This document shows, one piece after another, positions 7,006 to 15,276 of a stretch of 64,000 nt of DNA; position 1 is the first letter of the stretch, and every line of letters begins with the position of its first letter. Under the pieces are notes generated by a model, which did no database searches, had not been told where the DNA came from, and was given only the letters and a program-made list of their open reading frames with translations. Source of the DNA: Gammaproteobacteria bacterium. GTDB taxonomy: Bacteria > Pseudomonadota > Gammaproteobacteria > Pseudomonadales > Pseudohongiellaceae. Location: the NCBI GenBank assembly GCA_018661465.1, contig JABJIC010000030.1, positions 1 through 64,000 of the forward strand, given 5' to 3'. Made by a program: the position numbers and the translations under genes.

Positions 7006-10000
7006 TTACAGATCGAATAACGAAGCTAGCTTCTCTCTAAAATCGTTTTCTGAACAATCCTTCTCTATAGCTGTTAATGAAGCCGCTCGAATTTCCCCCC
7101 AAATGTTTTTATCGCTGTAGAGCTTGATACACTGTTCTGCGAAATCTTCTTCTGTATCCGCGGACAAGATTTGCTTCCCATCCTGCCAAGACAATTGATT
7201 GCATAACAAGGAAGTGGCAACAGATGGTATACCGTTAGCAGCAGCCTCATGTATTTTGTGAGGGATGCCTGCAGCGAATCGAGTAGGCGCGATAAATATG
7301 CGGTTACTGTTATACATTTCGTCCAGGGAATCCAGTTCTCCGGTGAAATGCACATTGCTCTTATTGATGGAGGCCAGCGATGTGGCGCCGTTTCCTCCAA
7401 CTACATTTAGAGTGATTCCTGGAATCTTGTTTTCAATTAACGGCAGAATATTGATAATAAACCACAACAAGGAATCAACATTGGGAGACCCTTCGTCTCT
7501 CAAGGCGCCGACAAATAAAATCCCATTTCGTTGTTCAAATGTATTGGGGCTAGCTTGAGAGGTGAGGGCGTGTCCCAAAACAACCGTGTTCTGATAATCA
7601 TGCTGTCGATAAAGTTCTGCCTCATTGTCTGAAACCACTACGATTTTCTCTGCATCACTGGAGAAGCCAATCTCTCTCTCGATTAAACTTTCCGCCTCGA
7701 ATTTTGTGACTTCTTCGCCAAGAAGGCGTCTCTTCAGTACTTCTCTTGGAGAACTCACTGCCTCTGCATCGTAGAAAAGACGCGCCTCTCCCAGAATATT
7801 TGGGTGTTGTTCAAGCAGCTCGTCCACAAATTCCATGTTGTGAATACGACTTACCATCATGAAATCATAGAACCCTTCTCTTTCCAGAAGAAAGTCCGCC
7901 AATCCTGCTCTGCCCCGATCAAGAATAACTTCAACACTCTTTGGAACCGCGCCGTAAAGACTGCTCCAGTCATCGTTGGGAAACTGGAGAGGATAAAAGC
8001 TTATGTTGAGAGGAAGCTGGCTCAGTTCCTTCAGAATGTGACTGCAACGAGGGTAACCGGCTCCCAGATGTGGATAGGGAACCCGGTCATCGATTATCAA
8101 CACATTTGGGAAGTTGTTTGCCGTTCTTGCTGCCAGGACATTTTCTACGGATTTCTCCTGTCTTTCGGAAAGATAATCGGCATGCTTATTCAGCAGTAAT
8201 TCACGATGGGCTATCTGCAATTCAGAGGCAGAATCAAATCCTCCAGTGCTGGCGAACTCATAGTGGGTAATCTGTGCATCGGGACAATAAACGATTCTCT
8301 TTCCTGATTGCTTCAGCCTTATGCAGAAATCAGATTCTTCATAGTAGGCGGGAGAAAACTGTTCATCGAATCCTTCTAAAGCTTCGAAGTCTGATCGAGC
8401 GAAGAGAAGGAACGCTCCAGAGCAGTAGTCGACATCTCTCTGGAAATTGAATTCGCCTTTGTCGATCGTTTCGTTTCGGCCATAACCGAGGCAGGAGCCA
8501 TCATTCCAGATAATACTGCCAGCCTCCTGCAGCTTTCCATCGAGAAGCTTTATCTTGGCTCCCACGGCTCCAATTGAAGAATCGCTCTGTAAGGTTTTCA
8601 GAGCATTCTCCACTGTATCTTTTTCAAGTAGGGCATCATTGTTCAATAGCAATATGTTTGCGCCAGAAGCAATAGCGGCGCCCTGATTGACAGCTTTTAC
8701 AAAACCCAGATTGCCTTCATTGCGCAAGATTTTGACATTCTTCAGGCGAGAGAGAAGCTCCGGGGTAGCATCGGTAGAATTATTGTCTACAAGGATCAAT
8801 TCATAGGGTGTACTTACGAATTCCAATATCGACTTGATGCAACCGAGGCTGAGGTGAGCCTGCTTGAAGAGAACCAGGATAATGGATACTGCAGGATTTT
8901 CCGAAGCAGGGAAAACTAGCTTCTCCGAGGAAGACAGAAATTCACTCAGTTTCTGGTTAGCAAACTTGTCATGAGCAGTTTTACTGTTGGATGATTCATT
9001 TTCCACATCCGCCTCAGCTAACTCGTCGCTGCCCTGGAACAAAGGATCAGTATCTTTATCGGATGACACCATATCGCGGATATTTCTTAACGGAGAAGTC
9101 ATTTTCCAGAAGACTGAATCTTCAATCATCTGGTGAGCTCTTTCTACGCGATCGACATGAGCTTTCGATTCAAGAATTTGTTGAGAGAGATGAGCTTTCG
9201 ATTCAAGAATTTGTTGAGAGAGATGAGCTTTCGATTCAAGAATTTGTTGAGAGAGATGAGCCTTGTCTTCCCGTTCTCGCTGCAGCGTGGACTTCAGGCT
9301 CGAGGCTTCTTGAGATTTCTTCTCAACAAACTTTTGTTGAGCAATAATTTGGGCTTTCAATTGCTTTAACTGAGTTACCCTTTCTTCATAGAGCGTTCCG
9401 ATTAGTGCATTGAGCTCGACGCCTTCCCAAACCTGCTTCCATTTATTGAAGATTGCAGCTCTTGCCTTACCTTGAACACTGTCATTCTGGAATCTTTGAA
9501 TCTCATCAGCCGCAGCTGTTTGTGAGTCTCCGCCATCTCGATAGAATGCACTTACTACTGGCAGATGATAGAAGTCGGTGTGCCTGCTTAGCTGTAGCCA
9601 GAAGTCCCAATCTTCGTAAATGTCGAAGCTGTCATCGAAGCGACAATCATGATCAAGTAAAGAGCGGTGGAAAACTATCGAATGGATAGGGATATAGTTG
9701 TCCCTCATCAGCAGCAGAGGATCGAAGTCCTGTGCGAAAATGTAGTCGATGGGGGTGCCGTCAGGATCTGTTTTTTGTGTGCTGCTATAAGCAGCCTTGA
9801 ATTTGGTCTGCGCTGTCAGAAAATTAAGCAAGTCCCGAATATGCTCACTGCCAATCCAGTCATCATCATCCAGAAACATGAGGTAGTCGCCGCTCGCTTC
9901 ATCCAGACCTGCATTAGCAGCCTGGGAACGACTAAGGGCTTTTCCAGGCGAAACTATTTTTAGGGAGACTGGGTCGCATAGTATTTCTGCAGCAGAAATA

Positions 10001-10152
10001 CCACTGCCGGCAGCATCCACTAAAATCAATTCAAGATTGGGATAGCTCTGTGACTGAAGTGATTGAACAGCTTGTTTGAGTTCGGGTCTACCGACAGTTC
10101 GGCAGATGACCGAAACAAGAGCTTGTGGCTCAATAGATTTATCAGTTGGCAT
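7006..10152 (-). CDS. Giant three-domain glycosyltransferase (GT2 + coiled coil + GT2 + GT4-like)
   Basis: This 1048-residue protein fuses several modules. A first GT2 domain (about 10-240) carries SVICRTVGRPELKQAV and the FLDDDDWIG metal motif. A coiled coil (about 245-345) is rich in Gln, Glu and Lys and holds perfect 11-residue repeats. A second GT2 domain (about 420-660) has SIILVLFKQA, VDNNSTDAT and LLLNNDA. The C-terminal part (about 690-1048) looks like a GT4-type glycosyltransferase with FVGALRDEGSPNVDSL and APTRFAAGIPHKIHEAAANG. Such fusions assemble complex glycans such as O-antigen or capsule at the inner membrane. It is read leftward, convergent with the GT2 gene at 6039, and occupies the place where xerC usually follows DUF484. 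The sugar specificities are unknown. Confidence 0.85.
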   Translation of the reverse strand: MPTDKSIEPQALVSVICRTVGRPELKQAVQSLQSQSYPNLELILVDAAGSGISAAEILCDPVSLKIVSPGKALSRSQAANAGLDEASGDYLMFLDDDDWIGSEHIRDLLNFLTAQTKFKAAYSSTQKTDPDGTPIDYIFAQDFDPLLLMRDNYIPIHSIVFHRSLLDHDCRFDDSFDIYEDWDFWLQLSRHTDFYHLPVVSAFYRDGGDSQTAAADEIQRFQNDSVQGKARAAIFNKWKQVWEGVELNALIGTLYEERVTQLKQLKAQIIAQQKFVEKKSQEASSLKSTLQREREDKAHLSQQILESKAHLSQQILESKAHLSQQILESKAHVDRVERAHQMIEDSVFWKMTSPLRNIRDMVSSDKDTDPLFQGSDELAEADVENESSNSKTAHDKFANQKLSEFLSSSEKLVFPASENPAVSIILVLFKQAHLSLGCIKSILEFVSTPYELILVDNNSTDATPELLSRLKNVKILRNEGNLGFVKAVNQGAAIASGANILLLNNDALLEKDTVENALKTLQSDSSIGAVGAKIKLLDGKLQEAGSIIWNDGSCLGYGRNETIDKGEFNFQRDVDYCSGAFLLFARSDFEALEGFDEQFSPAYYEESDFCIRLKQSGKRIVYCPDAQITHYEFASTGGFDSASELQIAHRELLLNKHADYLSERQEKSVENVLAARTANNFPNVLIIDDRVPYPHLGAGYPRCSHILKELSQLPLNISFYPLQFPNDDWSSLYGAVPKSVEVILDRGRAGLADFLLEREGFYDFMMVSRIHNMEFVDELLEQHPNILGEARLFYDAEAVSSPREVLKRRLLGEEVTKFEAESLIEREIGFSSDAEKIVVVSDNEAELYRQHDYQNTVVLGHALTSQASPNTFEQRNGILFVGALRDEGSPNVDSLLWFIINILPLIENKIPGITLNVVGGNGATSLASINKSNVHFTGELDSLDEMYNSNRIFIAPTRFAAGIPHKIHEAAANGIPSVATSLLCNQLSWQDGKQILSADTEEDFAEQCIKLYSDKNIWGEIRAASLTAIEKDCSENDFREKLASLFDL
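9160..9258 (-). repeat. Three perfect 33-bp tandem repeats inside the glycosyltransferase coiled coil
   Basis: Three identical 33-bp units run at 9160-9192, 9193-9225 and 9226-9258. On the coding strand each adds the 11 residues LSQQILESKAH, a hendecad that keeps coiled-coil phase. Perfect identity points to recent slipped-strand expansion, and copy changes stay in frame, so linker length may vary between strains. Confidence 0.93.
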
Positions 10153-10262
10153 TGTCAGTAGATACTTCTAATAAGTACATTTTGTAAGGTTTGTAGATTT
10201 GACCTTGTCTCAATCAGCAGCGACCTTTCTTTTTGCAAACAGGCATTAGACGAATATGCAGA

Positions 10263-10988
10263 TCAGGAAGATGAATCTGTAAATTGCTTGTGCAGCACTG
10301 CACCTACAACATGTCCAATGAAATCCAGGAACAAAGTGTCAAGATTCACATTGAAATAGTTCTCTTCCTTGTTTCCGAATGCGAGCAACGCAAGAATTTC
10401 ACTATTATGTATTACCGGGCATAGAGCCGTAGATTGAATTCCTTTTGAACCGGAAGGAAATAGGTAATTTATCTTTTCTTCTTCAATAGCTCCGCAATGG
10501 GTGCGTTTAAGTCGAAATACGTCGCTGAATTCATCTTGTAAAAACTCATGGGACTCAGTGCGCACTGCATCGGAAACTTGCAAATTGTCCTGCTGGACAA
10601 GGATCACTTCGCAGGCATCAATACTTGTGTGGTTGGCCAATTGATCTTGAGTTACATCTGAAATTTCGGTGACATTCTCCGCGCGCAAGAGAGCAAGCAC
10701 CAAGCTGCGAGTAGTATCGAATAGCTGATCATTATTGCGGGCATTCTCAAGCAGATTATTAAGCTTCTGCCGTGCTTCAATTCCGCGGTCGCGAAGAATG
10801 GTTACTTGACGTTCAAGTAAGGAAATGGCCTTTCCGCTCTCGTGGGGAAGCGAGATGTCAGCTAGTAACTCATCTTTGTCGATAAAAAAATCAGGATGGT
10901 TTTTGAGGTAGCTAGCTACCTGATCAACCGATAATTCGTCTTCACTATCGTCATCAATTTGTTCAGCGGCTGTTGCGTCAGTGTTCAT
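10263..10988 (-). CDS. DUF484 family protein
   Basis: This 241-residue protein has the family's N-terminal VASYLKNHPDFFIDKDELL helix pair (residues about 24-45), the LPHESGKAISLLERQVTILRDR segment, and a GAF-like C-terminal half with STALCPVIHNSEILALLAFGN. The family is found in Proteobacteria next to dapF and xerC, and its GAF-like fold suggests ligand sensing, but no activity is established. The start codon overlaps the dapF stop by four bases (10985-10988), giving clear translational coupling. The expected downstream xerC is missing; the glycosyltransferase block begins instead. Confidence 0.88.
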   Translation of the reverse strand: MNTDATAAEQIDDDSEDELSVDQVASYLKNHPDFFIDKDELLADISLPHESGKAISLLERQVTILRDRGIEARQKLNNLLENARNNDQLFDTTRSLVLALLRAENVTEISDVTQDQLANHTSIDACEVILVQQDNLQVSDAVRTESHEFLQDEFSDVFRLKRTHCGAIEEEKINYLFPSGSKGIQSTALCPVIHNSEILALLAFGNKEENYFNVNLDTLFLDFIGHVVGAVLHKQFTDSSS

Positions 10989-11827
10989 ATCTCGATCGTC
11001 CCCTCGTAGGCGGTTTCCGCCGGCCCTGTCATTAGAACGGGCTCATCATTTTGCTGCCAATTAATACTGAGTTCGCCGCCTCTTAGTATGGCTCTGACGG
11101 TATCATCTAACAGTCCTCGCCGGCAACCAGCAACCACGGCTGCACAGGCGCCAGTCCCACAGGCTAGCGTTTCACCCGCGCCTCTTTCATATACTCTAAG
11201 GTTTATCGTACTTCTGTCCAAAATCTGCATAAATCCGACATTTACCCCTTCCGGGAAATCCGAATGTGAACCCAGAGCTATGCCGATTCTTTCAACTTCT
11301 GCTTTGTCGACATCGTCCACCACAATCACAGCATGGGGATTGCCCATGGACAGGGCGGAGAATTCGACTTCCACATTGTCCCCTCCAATTTTTAGAGTCC
11401 GTCTATACGTGGCGGTATCGCTATCTGAGACAAAGGGTATGGAAAGGGTTTCGAATACCGGCTTTTCCATATCCACTGTAACTTCGCCATTTTCGAGACG
11501 CAGCAGGCTCAATGTGCGGTTTGGTGTCTTTACACGAATTGGGTTCTTCGTACTCAGTTTCTTGTCGTAGACATATTTAGCAAAACAGCGCGCGCCATTT
11601 CCACAATGCTCAACTTCATCGCCATCGGCATTGAAAATACGATAGTCGAAGTCCACGTCATCAGAGCTAGCCTTCTCTATTTGGAGTAATTGATCGAATC
11701 CAATACCGAAATGTCTATCGGACAATTCGCGAATTTTCTCGGCTGAGAGCTCCATAGGCTGAGAGCATAGATCCAATACCATGAAGTCGTTGCCGAGGCC
11801 GTGCATTTTTGTGAAGTTAATTTGCAT
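10985..11827 (-). CDS. dapF: Diaminopimelate epimerase
   Basis: DapF converts LL- to meso-diaminopimelate for lysine and peptidoglycan synthesis, using a Cys-Cys pair and no cofactor. The 280 residues show the KMHGLGNDFMVLD start, the first active-site motif EHCGNGARCFAKYV with its Cys near residue 74, the GNPHAVI segment, and the second motif ERGAGETLACGTGACA with its Cys. The gene lies 21 bases after lysA and overlaps the DUF484 start, in the widely conserved lptM-lysA-dapF-DUF484 operon. Its length is normal and both catalytic Cys residues are present. Confidence 0.97.
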   Translation of the reverse strand: MQINFTKMHGLGNDFMVLDLCSQPMELSAEKIRELSDRHFGIGFDQLLQIEKASSDDVDFDYRIFNADGDEVEHCGNGARCFAKYVYDKKLSTKNPIRVKTPNRTLSLLRLENGEVTVDMEKPVFETLSIPFVSDSDTATYRRTLKIGGDNVEVEFSALSMGNPHAVIVVDDVDKAEVERIGIALGSHSDFPEGVNVGFMQILDRSTINLRVYERGAGETLACGTGACAAVVAGCRRGLLDDTVRAILRGGELSINWQQNDEPVLMTGPAETAYEGTIEI

Positions 11828-11848
11828 AAGGTCAGATTGCTCGCTTAA

Positions 11849-13096
11849 TCACTCCGGCATGCAGGATTCAAGATCAAGAAGGTCAGAAAATGTCTCTCTT
11901 CTTCTTACGATGTGAACATCGGATCCGTCCACCATAAGTTCTGGCGCACGTGTACGGGTATTGTAGTTCGAGCTCATTACGAAACTGTAAGCTCCGGCTG
12001 AACGAACTGCCAGCAAGTCTCCGGCTTTCACATTGAGCTCTCTTTCTTTGCCCAAAAAATCTGAAGACTCACAGATAGGACCCACAACATCATAAGTGAG
12101 CTCTTCGCCTTGTTGCTTTTCGACAGGAATAATTTCCTGCCATGCCGAATAGAGAGCAGGTCGAATTAGGTCATTCATAGCACCATCTACGATGGCGAAA
12201 TTTTTCTGAGTATTTTGCTTTATATATTCCACTCGGGTGAGGAAGATCCCTGCATTGGCGGCAATAGATCGACCAGGCTCTACAATAAAAGTCAGTTTGC
12301 GATCGGCGAGCCGGCTCTTTACTGCATCAATAAGCTCCGAGGGAAGAGGAGGGGATTCCTCGCCATAAGTCACACCGAGTCCTCCACCCATATCGAGATG
12401 ACTTAGATGTATATCTTCCGAGGCTAATTGATCCACCATTGCGAGTAGACGATCGATTGCATCAAGAAAAGGGTCTATGTTGGTTAGTTGGGAGCCGATA
12501 TGGCAATCGATTCCTGTCACTGTAATTCCTGGCATTTTTGCAGCAGCGCGATACACATCGATAGCTTGATCACTGGCAATGCCGAACTTGTTTTCCTTTA
12601 GTCCGGTAGAAATATAGGGGTGAGTACCCGCATCCACATCTGGATTCACGCGAACAGAAATGGCTGCCTTCATTCCGCAATCGATAGCAACTTGATTGAT
12701 GCGTTCGAGCTCAGCGGCTGATTCTATGTTGAAACAGTGAATGCCAGCTTCCAGGCCTTGGCGAATTTCTTCTTCAGTCTTGCCTAGACCCGAGAAAATA
12801 ACCTTCGAGGGATCGCCGCCTGCTGCAAGTACTCGACGCAGTTCGCCGCCAGAAACAATATCGAATCCGGCGCCGAGTCGAGCCAGCACATCAAGTACGG
12901 CCAGATTGGAGTTCGCCTTTACTGCGAAGCAGATGAGATTGGGCGCGCCATTAAGTGCTTTTTCATAGGCGCGATAATGCCGCTCCAGTGTAGCTCGTGA
13001 ATAGACGAAGCAAGGTGTGCCATGTTCTTCGGCAATGGCCGAGAGCGCTACGTCCTCAGCAAATAGGGAATCACCCTTGTAATTAAAGTAGTCCAT
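11849..13096 (-). CDS. lysA: Diaminopimelate decarboxylase
   Basis: This PLP-dependent fold-III enzyme decarboxylates meso-diaminopimelate to lysine, the last step of lysine synthesis. In 415 residues it shows the PLP lysine in ICFAVKANSNLAVL (about residue 60), the GAGFDIVSGGELRR segment, HIGSQLTN, the glycine-rich DMGGGLGVTY phosphate-binding loop, VEPGRSIAANAG, and the GPICESSDFLG motif that supplies the active-site Cys from the partner subunit. It follows lptM by 40 bases and precedes dapF, so lysine and cell-wall precursor genes are probably co-regulated. Confidence 0.97.
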   Translation of the reverse strand: MDYFNYKGDSLFAEDVALSAIAEEHGTPCFVYSRATLERHYRAYEKALNGAPNLICFAVKANSNLAVLDVLARLGAGFDIVSGGELRRVLAAGGDPSKVIFSGLGKTEEEIRQGLEAGIHCFNIESAAELERINQVAIDCGMKAAISVRVNPDVDAGTHPYISTGLKENKFGIASDQAIDVYRAAAKMPGITVTGIDCHIGSQLTNIDPFLDAIDRLLAMVDQLASEDIHLSHLDMGGGLGVTYGEESPPLPSELIDAVKSRLADRKLTFIVEPGRSIAANAGIFLTRVEYIKQNTQKNFAIVDGAMNDLIRPALYSAWQEIIPVEKQQGEELTYDVVGPICESSDFLGKERELNVKAGDLLAVRSAGAYSFVMSSNYNTRTRAPELMVDGSDVHIVRRRETFSDLLDLESCMPE

Positions 13097-13136
13097 GGTT
13101 CGATAGAATTTCCAGATTTCGTCCCTGGATGAGGGA

Positions 13137-13256
13137 TTATTGGCTGATAGTTGCCAGATTTGTGGCTTCAGGGCGAGTCAGTCCACCTTTCTGTCCGCAG
13201 TGGCTCAGGCTGAGGCAGAGCATGAGCAGTATCATCATGCTAGTCAGTTTTTTCAT
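13137..13256 (-). CDS. lptM: LptM/YifL-type small LPS-assembly lipoprotein
   Basis: This 39-residue open frame runs from ATG at 13256 to TAA at 13137. It has a lipoprotein signal (MKKLTSMMILLMLCLSLS) with a lipobox ending at Cys20 in LSHC. The mature start CGQKGGLTRPE is the recognised LptM motif (CGQKGPLYLP in E. coli). LptM is a small outer-membrane lipoprotein that helps mature the LptD-LptE translocon for lipopolysaccharide export. It is placed directly before lysA, as in many Gammaproteobacteria. It is easily missed because it is so short. The ribosome-binding site is poor. Identification rests on motif plus position. Confidence 0.82.
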   Translation of the reverse strand: MKKLTSMMILLMLCLSLSHCGQKGGLTRPEATNLATISQ

Positions 13257-13418
13257 AGCTATAGGGCCAGTTTTCACGTCAGTTTTCATGCTAGTGGTGG
13301 AATCAAATCAATGGCTCAGGATTATAGCCTCGGCGGACACGGAAACACAGGCTAATTTGCCGCTGAAATGCCCGCATGGTGCTGATCTACGTCAGACTGT
13401 CATTAATTGTATGGGTTC

Positions 13419-13447
13419 TTGAAAAATGTCGGCAAGATGCCTATATT
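13419..13447 (+). promoter_or_regulatory. Sigma70-type promoter of the ABC operon
   Basis: TTGAAA at 13419-13424 and TATATT at 13442-13447 are separated by exactly 17 bases. They point towards the ABC operon that starts at 13595. Transcription from here would begin near 13454 and include the 23-bp repeats in a leader of about 140 bases. Confidence 0.6.
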
Positions 13448-13478
13448 TGCCCATCAGAATTTGCAGGCTTATTTCAGC

Positions 13479-13532
13479 CCTATATCCAAGGCTGTCATCA
13501 CCCTATATCTAAGGCTGTCATCAGCCTATATA
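13479..13532 (+). repeat. 23-bp direct repeats in the ABC-operon leader
   Basis: Two 23-bp units (CCTATATCCAAGGCTGTCATCAC at 13479-13501 begins the first; the second is at 13502-13524 with two differences) are followed by a partial CCTATATA at 13525-13532. They lie between the promoter at 13419 and the ATPase start at 13595. They could be protein-binding sites or a replication-slippage product. Confidence 0.7.
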
Positions 13533-13594
13533 GTGTTCAAACTTTTGTGTTTGGCTCTATTATTTTTGGGTCCATTTTTAGGAAACAATGCTAA

Positions 13595-14530
13595 ATGATT
13601 GAAATACGCAATTTAAGCAAGAAATTTGACCAGTTTACGGCGGTCGATGATCTTAGCTTTGAGATCGGAGAAGGAGAAGTTCTAGGCTTTCTTGGTCCAA
13701 ACGGTGCTGGTAAGTCGACGACTATGAAAGTAATCACCGGATTTCTCTCGGCATCCGCTGGTAGTGTGACTATCGATGGCCATGACATAAGTAGTGATCC
13801 AATCAAGGCCAAGGCGCTGATGGGTTATCTTCCAGAAGGAGCTCCTTCGTATGGTGACATGAGTACTCTGGAATTTTTGAGATTCATCGGCCGGATTCGA
13901 GGATATCGTGGCGAGGAATTGGAACAGCGTGTTGCTCACGTTATTCAGGAAGTGGCATTGCAGTCGGTGGCTAATCAGACCATTGAAACATTATCCAAGG
14001 GATTTAAAAGGCGAGTAGGCCTAGCACAGGCGATCATCCATGATCCGAAAGTACTGGTTCTGGATGAGCCTACCGATGGCCTGGACCCAAATCAGAAACA
14101 CCATGTGCGTGAGTTAATCAAGAATCTCGCTCAGGACAAAATCGTAATTATTTCTACTCACATCCTGGAAGAAGTTACCGCGGTGTGCAGCAGAGCAATT
14201 ATTATTTCCGAAGGAAAGATAGTTGCCGATGGCACGCCAGCAGATCTAGAGTCTCAGTCAAAATATCATCAAGCGGTGAGTGTGCGGCTTACTGAAGCCT
14301 ATGATCTGGAAGCTGACCTTTCATCACTGACAGATGTTTCTGGAGTGGAAAGAGATGAAGAGAATGATCTCGTTTTCAGAATTTTAGCTAAAGATGGTAA
14401 ATCAATTTTCACTCAGGTTTCTGAAATCGCTCAAGCCAAGCATTGGCCGATTACGGAATTTCACGTTAGTCGCGGACAACTGGAAGATGTATTCAGAACT
14501 GCGACGCAGCAAACGGGAGGAGCCGAGTGA
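13595..14530 (+). CDS. GldA-like ABC transporter ATPase
   Basis: This 311-residue ATPase powers an ABC-2 type transporter with the two genes downstream. It has Walker A GPNGAGKST near residue 36, a Q-loop region around YLPEG, a variant signature LSKGFKRRVGLAQ as usual in the GldA/CcmA-like group, Walker B VLVLDEPTDGLDP near residue 155, and the switch His in STHILEE. A C-terminal extension of about 90 residues is typical of the group. The stop overlaps the permease start by four bases (ATGG shared region 14527-14530). In Bacteroidetes the equivalent GldA-F-G set is tied to gliding, but in Proteobacteria the substrate is unknown. Confidence 0.9.
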   Translation: MIEIRNLSKKFDQFTAVDDLSFEIGEGEVLGFLGPNGAGKSTTMKVITGFLSASAGSVTIDGHDISSDPIKAKALMGYLPEGAPSYGDMSTLEFLRFIGRIRGYRGEELEQRVAHVIQEVALQSVANQTIETLSKGFKRRVGLAQAIIHDPKVLVLDEPTDGLDPNQKHHVRELIKNLAQDKIVIISTHILEEVTAVCSRAIIISEGKIVADGTPADLESQSKYHQAVSVRLTEAYDLEADLSSLTDVSGVERDEENDLVFRILAKDGKSIFTQVSEIAQAKHWPITEFHVSRGQLEDVFRTATQQTGGAE

Positions 14531-15264
14531 TGGATAATTTGGGAATAATTTTTAAGCGGGAACTGCTGAGCTATTTCGCTACTCCACTGGCCTACATTTT
14601 TATTGTGATATTTCTAATAGCCAATGGAATATTTACTTTCGACCTCGGTGGTTTGTATGCGAGAGGACAGGCTGATTTATTGCCTTTCTTTAGCTTCCAC
14701 CCGTGGTTGTATCTGTTTATGGTGCCCGCCATTGGCATGAGCCTTTGGGCAGACGAAAGGAAAACTGGAACAATCGAATTATTGCTTACCTTGCCTGTAA
14801 GGCTTGCTCATGTCGTGGTTGCAAAATTTCTGGCTGCATGGGCTCTTACCGGAATCGCCTTAGTGCTGACTTTTCCAGTTTGGTTAACGGTCAATTATTT
14901 GGGTGATCCTGACAATGGTGTAATTCTTGCTGCTTACATTGGAAGCTGGTTTATGGCTGGGGGCTTTCTTTCCATCGCTTCATGTATGTCAGCATGTACA
15001 AAAAATTCGGTCATAGCTTTCATACTCACAGTAAGCATTTGTTTTCTTTTTGTGATTATGGGTTCACCTATATTGCTGGAGGCATTTCCAGAATGGTTCC
15101 CTCAGTTTTTGGTGGATGCTTTTTCCGCAATGGGATTTCTCACACACTTTGACTCTATAGCCAAGGGTGTACTCGATATTAGAGACTTTCTTTTTTTCAC
15201 GGTGTTTATTGCTGCCTGGTTGACCGCCAGTGCAATAGTCATTGAAATCAAGAAAGCAAATTAG
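14527..15264 (+). CDS. ABC-2 type permease, GldF-like
   Basis: This 245-residue integral membrane protein has six hydrophobic segments, starting with FATPLAYIFIVIFLIANGIFTF, and the conserved MSLWADERKTGTIELLLTLP motif after the second helix, which is the coupling element of GldF-type ABC-2 permeases. It forms the membrane channel for the ATPase encoded just upstream, with which its start overlaps, and is followed 12 bases later by the GldG-like gene. Length and topology are normal. The substrate is not known. Confidence 0.88.
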   Translation: MMDNLGIIFKRELLSYFATPLAYIFIVIFLIANGIFTFDLGGLYARGQADLLPFFSFHPWLYLFMVPAIGMSLWADERKTGTIELLLTLPVRLAHVVVAKFLAAWALTGIALVLTFPVWLTVNYLGDPDNGVILAAYIGSWFMAGGFLSIASCMSACTKNSVIAFILTVSICFLFVIMGSPILLEAFPEWFPQFLVDAFSAMGFLTHFDSIAKGVLDIRDFLFFTVFIAAWLTASAIVIEIKKAN

Positions 15265-15276
15265 GGAGAACTAACG

